Source: an uncultured Lachnospiraceae bacterium
GTDB lineage: Bacteria; Bacillota; Clostridia; Lachnospirales; Lachnospiraceae
NCBI GenBank assembly: GCA_902766845.1
Contig: CACXFD010000028.1
Coordinates: 1-28,177, forward strand
Length of the DNA stretch: 28,177 nt
Direction of reading: 5' to 3'
Part shown: positions 23,100 through 28,177 of the stretch, in pieces
How positions within the stretch are numbered: the first letter of the stretch is position 1
How the letters are laid out: each line of letters starts with the position of its first letter
Translations under genes and position numbers: made by a program
The notes under the pieces: model-generated
What the model was told of the DNA's origin: nothing
Databases searched by the model: none
Seen by the model: only the letters and a program-made list of their open reading frames with translations

Positions 23100-23432
23100 T
23101 CATTCATCCTCCTCCGAGAGCGGCTCCCCGAGGAAGAACACCTTATAATACGTCTGCAGCGCCTCGAAGAGCTCCCGGCGCTCCTTTTGGATCTGCTTGA
23201 TCTTGAGCTCGCTCCCGACCTCGTCGAAAAGGTAGTCGGCCTCATCGGCCCGGACCGACAGCCGGACCTCGCCGTCCTCATCGTCCAGTTCCACGGTCAG
23301 GATCCCGCCGACGTCCTCCACGTAGGACACGCAGAGGATCTTCAGCTCATCCTGCACGCCCTGCGGGAGCGAGGCAAACGCGGGGTCGAAATAATACTTC
23401 TGTTCGTAGGAATTCGCGCCGCACAGGATCAT
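23100..23432 (-). CDS. Small conserved protein, DUF6145-like
   Basis: A 110-residue soluble protein beginning MILCGANSYEQKYYFDPAFASLPQGVQDELKILCVSYVEDVGGILTVELDDEDGEV. I recognise the pattern as similar to DUF6145, a family of unknown function known to me from Lachnospiraceae; the name is from memory. The middle is acidic and beta-strand-like. The end (IKQIQKERRELFEALQTYYKVFFLGEPL) looks helical. The start overlaps the stop of the upstream small membrane protein (ATGA). Its last codons form a GGAGGA sequence that could serve as a ribosome site for the dus gene. The longer reading frame upstream of 23432 is a shadow of the 102-residue gene. Confidence 0.78.
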   Translation of the reverse strand: MILCGANSYEQKYYFDPAFASLPQGVQDELKILCVSYVEDVGGILTVELDDEDGEVRLSVRADEADYLFDEVGSELKIKQIQKERRELFEALQTYYKVFFLGEPLSEEDE

Positions 23433-23737
23433 CCGGCGCCTCCCACCGTGAGCAGGCTCACGACCGCGATGCCGAGGAGCACGAGCCCCGCCAGCAGGAT
23501 GCCGAAGGCCGCCGCGGGACGGCGCCCGCTCCCGACCACGCGCAGGCGCAGCACGGCCGTCAGGATGCAGGCCGCGGCCGCGGCAAAAAAGACGATCGGG
23601 AAGCAGAACCCGAACGCCGCGGGATTCCAGATCGCGAGGATGCTCCCGGCGATCATGATCAGGCACAGCGCCGTATAGGCGATATCCGTGGCCCGGCGGG
23701 CCGCCCGGCGCTGCGCGCCGGTCTTGTATCCGTCCAT
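23429..23737 (-). CDS. Small membrane protein of unknown function
   Basis: A 102-residue protein with a basic N-terminus (DGYKTGAQRRAARRATD) and three hydrophobic segments (about residues 18-36, 43-64 and 76-97), separated by a basic RLRVVGSGRRP turn. It has no recognisable motif. An AAGGAG ribosome site lies 6-7 nt before the ATG. The stop overlaps the DUF6145-like start, so the two are coupled. It appears to be the first gene of the block leading into dus. No convincing promoter could be identified upstream, where the duplicated hairpin sequence lies. Confidence 0.72.
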   Translation of the reverse strand: MDGYKTGAQRRAARRATDIAYTALCLIMIAGSILAIWNPAAFGFCFPIVFFAAAAACILTAVLRLRVVGSGRRPAAAFGILLAGLVLLGIAVVSLLTVGGAG

Positions 23738-23761
23738 GAGATGACTCCTTCTGTGCAGTTA

Positions 23762-23785
23762 CGGCCGGCCCGTCGGCCGGTCTTC
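23762..23785. repeat. Copy 1 of a 24-bp GC-rich hairpin repeat
   Basis: Identical over 24 bp to 23838-23861. The sequence is internally self-complementary (six G-C pairs around a 4-nt centre). It lies between argF and the downstream small membrane gene. Confidence 0.9.
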
Positions 23786-23837
23786 TCAGCCGGCTTCCGA
23801 TACGGCAGGCCTTCTATACGCCGGACCGGTCTGTTTC

Positions 23838-23861
23838 CGGCCGGCCCGTCGGCCGGTCTTC
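23838..23861. repeat. Copy 2 of the 24-bp GC-rich hairpin repeat
   Basis: The second identical copy, 76 bp from the first and starting 3 bp after the argF stop. The hairpin might act in argF transcript end formation or stability, but no T-tract follows on the minus strand. Confidence 0.9.
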
Positions 23862-23864
23862 CGT

Positions 23865-24875
23865 TCAGCCGCGGCGGTACGTCTCCGGCCGGGCCAGCGT
23901 GGCCAGCATCACGGCCTTGATCGTATGCATGCGGTTCTCGGCCTCGTCGAAGACCAGGGACTGTTCGGATTCGAAGACCTCGTCGGTGACCTCCATCTCG
24001 GTGATGCCGAAGCGTTCGCCCATCTCGCGGCCGATCTTCGTCTCCAGGTCATGGAACGACGGCAGGCAGTGCAGGAAGATCGCGTGCGGGCCGGCCGCGG
24101 CCATCACGTCTTTGGTGACGCGGTACGGCGTCAGGTCCGCGATCCGCTCCTGCCAGACCTCGTCGGGCTCGCCCATCGAGACCCAGACGTCGGTGCAGAT
24201 CACATCCGATTCGGCCGCGGCGGACACGTCCTCGGTCAGCGTGATGCTGCCCCCGCTCTCCCTGGCCCAGGCGCGGCAGGTCTCGACCAGCTCCGGATCC
24301 GGGAAGTATTTCTTCGGCGCGCAGGCCGTAAAGTGCAGGCCCAGCTTCGCGCAGACCACCATATAGGAGTTCCCCATATTATAGCGCGCGTCGCCGAAGT
24401 AGGTCAGGCGCAGGCCGGCCAGCCGGCCGAAGTGCTCGCGCACGGTCAGCATGTCCGCAAGCATCTGCGTCGGGTGATATTCATTGGTCAGGCCGTTCCA
24501 GACCGGCACGCCCGCGTGCGCGGCCAGCGTCTCCACGATCTCCTGCCCGTAGCCGCGGTACTCGATGCCGTCATACATGCGGCCCAGTACGCGCGCAGTA
24601 TCCTTGATGCTCTCTTTTTTGCCGATCTGCGATCCGGACGGATCCAGATAGGTGGTCCCCATGCCCAGGTCATGGGCCGCCACTTCGAACGAGCAGCGGG
24701 TCCGCGTGCTGGTCTTCTCAAAGATCAGGGCCACGTTGCGCCCCCGCAGATGATCGTGCGGGACGCCCTGTTTCTTCTCTGCCTTGAGCTGCGCGGCCAG
24801 ATCCAGAAAGTCCGTGATCTCCTCCGCGGTAAAGTCCCGCAGTGTCAGAAAATGCCGTCCGTACAGTGCTGCCAT
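23865..24875 (-). CDS. argF: Ornithine carbamoyltransferase
   Basis: A 336-residue enzyme that joins carbamoyl phosphate and ornithine into citrulline. Carbamoyl-phosphate-binding STRTR (56-60), HPTQ (134-137), the ornithine-binding DVWVSMG (229-235) and the HCLPSFHD loop with catalytic Cys270 (269-276) are all present. HCLPAFHD is the more usual form of that loop. Length and internal wording are close to the 334-residue enterobacterial ArgF/ArgI and to catabolic ArcB. It stands alone, with no arginine deiminase or other arg gene in the window, so anabolic versus catabolic use cannot be fixed; a candidate arginine operator upstream favours arginine control. A GGGGAGG ribosome site lies about 4 nt from the ATG. 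Confidence 0.96.
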   Translation of the reverse strand: MAALYGRHFLTLRDFTAEEITDFLDLAAQLKAEKKQGVPHDHLRGRNVALIFEKTSTRTRCSFEVAAHDLGMGTTYLDPSGSQIGKKESIKDTARVLGRMYDGIEYRGYGQEIVETLAAHAGVPVWNGLTNEYHPTQMLADMLTVREHFGRLAGLRLTYFGDARYNMGNSYMVVCAKLGLHFTACAPKKYFPDPELVETCRAWARESGGSITLTEDVSAAAESDVICTDVWVSMGEPDEVWQERIADLTPYRVTKDVMAAAGPHAIFLHCLPSFHDLETKIGREMGERFGITEMEVTDEVFESEQSLVFDEAENRMHTIKAVMLATLARPETYRRG

Positions 24876-24913
24876 AGCGCCTCCCCGACCGGTCCCTCCG
24901 GTCTCTGTTTCTT

Positions 24914-24933
24914 TAGTGAATACCTTATTACTA
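24914..24933. promoter_or_regulatory. Candidate ArgR operator at argF
   Basis: A 20-bp imperfect palindrome, TAGTGAAT-ACCT-TATTACTA, covers most of the argF -10 box. It resembles half-sites of ARG boxes (TGAAT...ATTCA) but the match is partial. AhrC/ArgR is not in the window. Confidence 0.4.
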
Positions 24934-24958
24934 TACCCTCCGGGGCCGATTCGGGCAA
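24930..24958 (-). promoter_or_regulatory. Promoter of argF
   Basis: Minus-strand TTGCCC (24953-24958), 17-bp spacer, TATAGT (24930-24935). The predicted start near 24923 gives a leader of about 48 nt. Confidence 0.7.
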
Positions 24959-24989
24959 GTGTTTTTGCGGAAGGATCGCGCCGGCAGGC

Positions 24990-25031
24990 AAAAAAAGAAG
25001 GCCGGCCGGGGCTTGTCTGCCCCGGCCGGCC
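24990..25031 (-). terminator. Strong rho-independent terminator of the NfeD/SPFH unit
   Basis: A perfect 13-bp GC stem (25000-25012 with 25019-25031) with a 6-nt loop is followed on the minus strand by TTC and seven T. It lies about 10 bp after the SPFH stop and just upstream of the argF promoter. Confidence 0.95.
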
Positions 25032-25040
25032 CGGCGCCGG

Positions 25041-25985
25041 TCACTCTTTCTTCACGGTCTCCGACAGGGCGGCCAGCGTGCCGGCCAGACCCTGGATGTC
25101 CGACGGGATGATCAGCTTCGTGGACTGGCCGTCGGCCACCTTTTCGAGGGCCTCGAGGCTCTTGAGCCGGATCACCGCGTCGTCCGCGCCGGCTTCCTTG
25201 ACCGCACGGATACCGTCGGCCGTGGCCTGCTGCACGCGCAGGATGGCTTCGGCCTGGCCTTCCGCCTCGCGGATCATGGCCTCTTTCTTGGCCTCGGCCC
25301 GCAGGATCGCGGCCTGCTTTTCCGCCTCGGCCTGCAGGATGGCCTGTTCCTTCTTACCTTCTGCCACGAGGACCGTGGACTTCTTTTCACCTTCGGCCTG
25401 CAGGATCTTTTCACGGCGCTCACGTTCCGCCTTCATCTGGCGTTCCATGGAGTCCTGGATCTCAGCCGGCGGGATGATGTTCTTGAGCTCGACACGGTTC
25501 ACCTTGATGCCCCAGGGATCCGTCGCGATGTCCAGCTCCGTGCGCATCTTGGTGTTGATCAGCTCACGGCTGGTCAGCGTTTCATCCAGCTCCAGGTCGC
25601 CGATGATGTTACGCAGCGTGGTGGCCGTCAGATTTTCGATGGCCATCAGCGGGTTCTCGACGCCGTAGGTGAACAGCTTCGGGTCCGTGATCTGGAAGAA
25701 GACCACGGTATCGATCTGCATGGTCACGTTATCTTCGGTGATCACCGGCTGCGGCTTGAAGTCGATGACCTGTTCCTTCAGGTTCACGCGCTTGGCGATC
25801 CGGTCGATGAACGGGACCTTGACATGCAGGCCCGTTCCCCAGGTCCCCGCGTACGCACCCAGCCGCTCCAGCACCATGGCCTGCGCCTGCGGCACCACGC
25901 GGATATTCGAGATGATGAGCATCAGCACGAGGATCAGCAGCACAGCGAGCACGATCCATCCGCCCAGACTTACAGCAGCGATCAT
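25041..25985 (-). CDS. SPFH/Band 7 (stomatin-like) membrane protein
   Basis: A 314-residue protein. Residues 3-27 form one membrane segment. The SPFH domain follows (NIRVVPQAQAMVLERLGAY, then GLHVKVPFIDRI, VITEDNVTMQIDTVVFFQITDP, and LRNIIGDLELDETLTSRELINTKMRTELD). After it comes a long Glu/Ala/Lys coiled coil with repeated AEGEKK/AEAEK units (about 185-245) and a short C-terminal helix. Such proteins oligomerise into membrane microdomain scaffolds. The gene follows an NfeD-like gene, the standard partner of stomatin-like proteins. I start it at 25985 because AGGAGG lies 5 nt before that ATG; the upstream in-frame ATG at 26012 lacks a site. Confidence 0.95.
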   Translation of the reverse strand: MIAAVSLGGWIVLAVLLILVLMLIISNIRVVPQAQAMVLERLGAYAGTWGTGLHVKVPFIDRIAKRVNLKEQVIDFKPQPVITEDNVTMQIDTVVFFQITDPKLFTYGVENPLMAIENLTATTLRNIIGDLELDETLTSRELINTKMRTELDIATDPWGIKVNRVELKNIIPPAEIQDSMERQMKAERERREKILQAEGEKKSTVLVAEGKKEQAILQAEAEKQAAILRAEAKKEAMIREAEGQAEAILRVQQATADGIRAVKEAGADDAVIRLKSLEALEKVADGQSTKLIIPSDIQGLAGTLAALSETVKKE

Positions 25986-26073
25986 AGTTTCCTCCTTTGC
26001 CCCGTCGGGCATGTTTTCATGACCGGATCCTCCCGGTCAGTGTCCTGTTTCGCGTCCCGTTTTCGGGTCCGCC

Positions 26074-26493
26074 TCACTCCACGATCAGCTTCACGCCGCG
26101 GATCTCACGCACCGTGGCCTGCTGCCCGGCCGGGATCACGCGTCCGTCCGCCGAGCGGGCGGTCCACTCCTGTCCGTTCGCATCGGCCGCCCCGGTCCCG
26201 CGCACGTTGTCGATCTCCTCGGTGATCCGGACCGTGGTCCCGATCAGGCTCTCCGCGTTGGTGCGGATGACCTTGTGGTCCATCAGCTTTTTGACCGCGG
26301 GCCGTGTGGCCAGCAACAGCACCACCGAAACGGCGATGGCCGCGAAGATCTGCACGGCAGGCGAGACTCCGAGCAGGCTCAGGATCAGTCCCGCCAGCGC
26401 GCCGCCCGCGAACCAGATCGTCGTCAGGCCGGCCGTGGCGGCTTCGATGATCACGAGCACGATACCGATCACCAGCCAGATCCATGGACTCAT
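26074..26493 (-). CDS. NfeD-like membrane protein with OB-fold domain
   Basis: A 139-residue short-type NfeD protein. Membrane segments at about residues 3-20, 23-42 and 46-63 carry the family feel (IGIVLVIIEAATAGLTTIWFAGGALAGLI). A basic juxtamembrane turn (TRPAVKKLMDHKVIRTNAESLIGTTVRITEEI) leads into a small beta-barrel domain (about 82-139). It begins a two-gene unit with the SPFH protein 88 bp downstream. NfeD-SPFH pairs are known membrane-quality or microdomain modules, exact role unsettled. The AAAGGAGGTG site 7 nt upstream fixes the start at 26493; the longer reading frame upstream is not coding. Confidence 0.92.
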   Translation of the reverse strand: MSPWIWLVIGIVLVIIEAATAGLTTIWFAGGALAGLILSLLGVSPAVQIFAAIAVSVVLLLATRPAVKKLMDHKVIRTNAESLIGTTVRITEEIDNVRGTGAADANGQEWTARSADGRVIPAGQQATVREIRGVKLIVE

Positions 26494-26523
26494 CGGAAGC
26501 ACCTCCTTTGCTTTGTTGTCTCT

Positions 26524-26552
26524 ATTGTAAACGTTTGTCCGGAAATTCGCAA
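26524..26552 (-). promoter_or_regulatory. Promoter of the NfeD/SPFH unit
   Basis: Minus-strand TTGCGA (26547-26552), 17-bp spacer, TACAAT (26524-26529). The start site near 26517 leaves a leader of about 24 nt, enough for the ribosome site. Confidence 0.8.
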
Positions 26553-26630
26553 CCGCCGCCGCGGCGGAAACCCAGTGGTTATTTCCGCGAAAACGGAGAA
26601 TGGGGGCCGTTCGGACCGCTTCCCGGGCGC

Positions 26631-26660
26631 AAAAAAACAGCGCGGCCGCGTGCCGCGCTG
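26631..26660 (-). terminator. Rho-independent terminator of the nitroreductase gene
   Basis: A 9-bp stem (26638-26646 with 26652-26660) with a 5-nt loop is followed on the minus strand by seven T (26631-26637). It begins directly after the stop codon. Confidence 0.93.
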
Positions 26661-27413
26661 TCACTCGAGAAAGAACGTCTCGACGTATTGATTCTTCTTC
26701 AGTTCTTTTTCCTGGATCCCGCTCTGGCGGAGCGATCCGGTCATCCACAGCTCCTCCGCGCCGAGCATCAGGTGCGCTTCGGCGATGCCGGCGTGGAACT
26801 GATGCGAGAGCCGGGCCCGTTTGTCCTCCACACGCGGGACAAAGATATGGATGCGGTCCCGGTAGACCACGAAGCGCCACGGCTGGCGGTTCAGGGCCGA
26901 CGGCGCGAGCCGGACGGCGGAGAGCAGGGTCTTCTGGGTCTCCCCGATGGGCTCCTTGAGGAAGAACAACTGGCTGTCGGGCTTGCGGTGCGCCCGCGCC
27001 GGATCCCGGTACAGGTCCTCCTGCGCATAGCCGAACGCGATCACGATGACCTTCTTCCTGCCTTCCGGCACCTTGCCGCGCACCTGCGTGCCGCCCTGGT
27101 AGCAGGTCGCGATCCCGCGGCTGGTCATGTACAGGACCAGATACTCCGCTGCGATGCCGGCCTTCCGCCAGGCCGCCTCGTCTTCCGGGGCGTAGATCAC
27201 GAGGTAGTGCGGCGCGCGGACCCGGAACAGCCCGCCGAGCCGTTTGGCTGCCTGCTCCGCGGACACGAGCTCCGTCTCCCAGACCAGGTCGGGGAGCATC
27301 TCTTCGACCTCCTCCTTATAGCGCCGGAGATGGGCCAGCATCTCCTCGTCCAGCGGCTGCTTCGCAAAAGCGCGCACGGACTGCCTTTTCTGTATGGCCT
27401 CGAACAGTGTCAT
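26661..27413 (-). CDS. Nitroreductase-family protein (TM1586-like)
   Basis: A 250-residue protein starting TLFEAIQKRQSVRAFAKQPLDEE, the RxSVRxF pattern of FMN-dependent nitroreductases. Other family-like parts are APHYLVIYA, GIAAEYLVLYMTSRGIATCYQGG, VIVIAFGYAQED and a second-half LLSAVRLAPSALNRQPWRFVV block. The two-half layout resembles the putative TM nitroreductase family (TM1586 type) more than classical NfsA/NfsB. The physiological substrate is unknown. It is a single-gene unit: an extended -10 promoter lies upstream and a terminator directly after the stop. It is divergent from the potA-like gene. Confidence 0.82.
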   Translation of the reverse strand: MTLFEAIQKRQSVRAFAKQPLDEEMLAHLRRYKEEVEEMLPDLVWETELVSAEQAAKRLGGLFRVRAPHYLVIYAPEDEAAWRKAGIAAEYLVLYMTSRGIATCYQGGTQVRGKVPEGRKKVIVIAFGYAQEDLYRDPARAHRKPDSQLFFLKEPIGETQKTLLSAVRLAPSALNRQPWRFVVYRDRIHIFVPRVEDKRARLSHQFHAGIAEAHLMLGAEELWMTGSLRQSGIQEKELKKNQYVETFFLE

Positions 27414-27430
27414 CGTCTTCTCCCGGGATT

Positions 27431-27449
27431 TGTTAACAATATTGTAACA
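27431..27449 (-). promoter_or_regulatory. Extended -10 promoter within a near-palindrome, nitroreductase gene
   Basis: Minus-strand TG-T-TACAAT gives an extended -10 (TACAAT at 27441-27446). It lies inside a 19-bp near-palindrome, TGTTA-ACAATATTG-TAACA, with a perfect CAATATTG centre. A repressor binding here would block the promoter. The regulator is unknown. Confidence 0.6.
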
Positions 27450-27606
27450 TATAACTTTGGAAACGGATATACAAAATCACTCGATTTTTCTTACGTTTTT
27501 CTGTCTAATCTGCTGTCCGGCGGCCCGCTCCTCCGCAGACCGGCCGGCCTTCGTCTCTTCTGCCCCGCGGCCCGCGTCCCGGCTGCCTGCCGGCCCGCAT
27601 CTTTCA

Positions 27607-27634
27607 TTGACTTTCCGCGGTTTTTCTGTATAAT
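27607..27634 (+). promoter_or_regulatory. Sigma-A promoter of the potA-like gene
   Basis: TTGACT (27607-27612), 16-bp spacer, TATAAT (27629-27634). The start near 27641 gives a leader of about 109 nt. The divergent interval 27414-27749 otherwise contains the nitroreductase promoter and an AT-rich stretch around 27430-27515; no gene is supported there. Confidence 0.85.
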
Positions 27635-27705
27635 TTATCTTGCATTCTTTTGTCACGGGTTCTCCGTGGCTGTCCGATCGCATGCGGCCCGCACGGGTCC
27701 AGTTT

Positions 27706-27723
27706 CAGGCGCGCCCGCGCCTG
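27706..27723 (+). promoter_or_regulatory. Hairpin in the potA-like leader
   Basis: A perfect 8-bp inverted repeat (27706-27713 with 27716-27723), GC-rich, ends 12 nt before the AAGGAGGT ribosome site. It might influence translation, but no T-tract follows, so it is not a terminator. Confidence 0.5.
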
Positions 27724-27749
27724 CACTATCTGTGTAAGGAGGTCCTGCC

Positions 27750-28177
27750 ATGAACAGACCGCTGATCGAGATGGTCGACATCTCCAAGAAGTACGATGAC
27801 ACCCTGGTGCTGGATGAGTTCAACCTGACCATCCGCGAAAACGAGTTTCTCACGCTCCTGGGACCCAGCGGATGCGGCAAAACGACGACGCTGCGTATCC
27901 TCGGCGGGTTTGAGACACCGGACACCGGCCGTGTGCTGTTCAATGGCACGGACATCACGAATCTTCCCCCGAATAAACGGGAACTCAATACGGTCTTCCA
28001 GAAGTACGCGCTGTTCCCGCACATGGACATCGCGGAAAACATCGCCTTCGGCCTGAAGATCAAGGGCAAGAGCAAAGCGTACATCGATGACAAGATCAAG
28101 TACGCCTTGAAGCTCGTCAACCTCGACGGCTTCGAGCACCGCTCGGTCACCTCGCTCTCGGGCGGCCAGCAGCAGCG
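27750..28177 (+). CDS. potA: Spermidine/putrescine-type ABC transporter ATPase, PotA-like (partial, runs off the window)
   Basis: The first 142 codons of an ABC ATPase, truncated by the window edge. Translation starts MNRPLIEMVDISKKYDD after an ideal AAGGAGGT site 6 nt upstream. Walker A is GPSGCGKTT (38-46), the Q-loop lies in NTVFQKYALFPHM (Gln84), and the signature LSGGQQQ is at 136-142. The wording FNGTDITNLPPNKRELNTVFQKYALFPHMDIAENIAFGL is typical of PotA, the ATPase of the PotABCD polyamine importer, and close to other CUT1/Fe3+-type importers. The permease genes should follow beyond the window. It is the only plus-strand gene here, with its own promoter. Confidence 0.93.
   Translation, partial: MNRPLIEMVDISKKYDDTLVLDEFNLTIRENEFLTLLGPSGCGKTTTLRILGGFETPDTGRVLFNGTDITNLPPNKRELNTVFQKYALFPHMDIAENIAFGLKIKGKSKAYIDDKIKYALKLVNLDGFEHRSVTSLSGGQQQ

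Noticed and set aside
26494..26880. N-terminal extension of the NfeD-like gene to 26880.
   Set aside because: The extension reads through the promoter and the nitroreductase terminator/coding end; the ideal ribosome site is at 26493.
27427..27449. Rex (redox repressor) site upstream of the nitroreductase gene.
   Set aside because: The left half TTGTTAA fits, but the right half does not match TTAACAA at the required spacing.

Overview
The window looks like a chromosomal segment of a high-GC member of the Clostridia, most likely Lachnospiraceae. Evidence: strong AGGAGG-type ribosome sites, sigma-A-type promoters, a perfect CIRCE element, a Gram-positive HPr with the regulatory serine, a CdaA/CdaR pair, and small proteins resembling families I associate with Lachnospiraceae. 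No genus can be assigned from the sequence alone. All genes but one are on the minus strand; only the partial gene at the right edge is on the plus strand. I saw no rRNA, tRNA, insertion sequence, phage gene, CRISPR array or replication origin.

Layout, read in the minus direction from right to left. (a) 27750-28177 (+): start of a PotA-like polyamine ABC ATPase, divergent from a nitroreductase-like gene (26661-27413). (b) 25041-26493: an NfeD-like/SPFH (stomatin-type) membrane pair with its own promoter and a strong terminator. (c) 23865-24875: ornithine carbamoyltransferase with a promoter and a candidate arginine operator. (d) 19285-23737: a housekeeping block of a small membrane protein, a DUF6145-like protein, tRNA-dihydrouridine synthase, GreA and a lysyl-tRNA synthetase carrying an extra C-terminal tRNA-binding domain. 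(e) 14028-19044: an M29 aminopeptidase, an unusual NifX-like/His-Cys-rich/FKBP fusion, a DUF4234-like membrane protein, an alpha/beta hydrolase and a MATE transporter. (f) 13261-13995: a single-gene hsp20 unit with CIRCE, a consensus promoter, a candidate fourU-like RNA thermometer and a terminator. (g) 12-12949: thirteen tightly packed genes. Two uncharacterised membrane proteins come first, then CdaA (c-di-AMP synthase), CdaR and HPr. These run directly into a surface-polysaccharide cluster: Wzy-like polymerase, UDP-galactopyranose mutase, three GT2 glycosyltransferases, DUF2304, DUF2142 and an acyltransferase.

How the genes work together: region (g) appears to make a galactofuranose-containing surface glycan. 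Glf makes UDP-Galf, the GT2 enzymes assemble a repeat unit and the Wzy-like protein polymerises it. The DPM1-like GT2, DUF2304 and DUF2142 trio looks like a lipid-phosphate-sugar side-chain module, and the acyltransferase may decorate the product. No Wzx flippase or initiating sugar-phosphate transferase is in the window. The physical link of c-di-AMP synthesis and HPr to glycan genes, with gaps from overlap to 112 nt, suggests that cell-wall/turgor signalling and surface-glycan synthesis are co-expressed.

Most interesting points: the candidate hsp20 RNA thermometer layered under CIRCE control; the NifX-like/metal-binding/FKBP fusion; the LysRS-tRBD fusion; the cdaA-associated membrane proteins of unknown function; the putative three-part side-chain glycosylation module; and an 18-bp tandem repeat array between lysS and the aminopeptidase gene.
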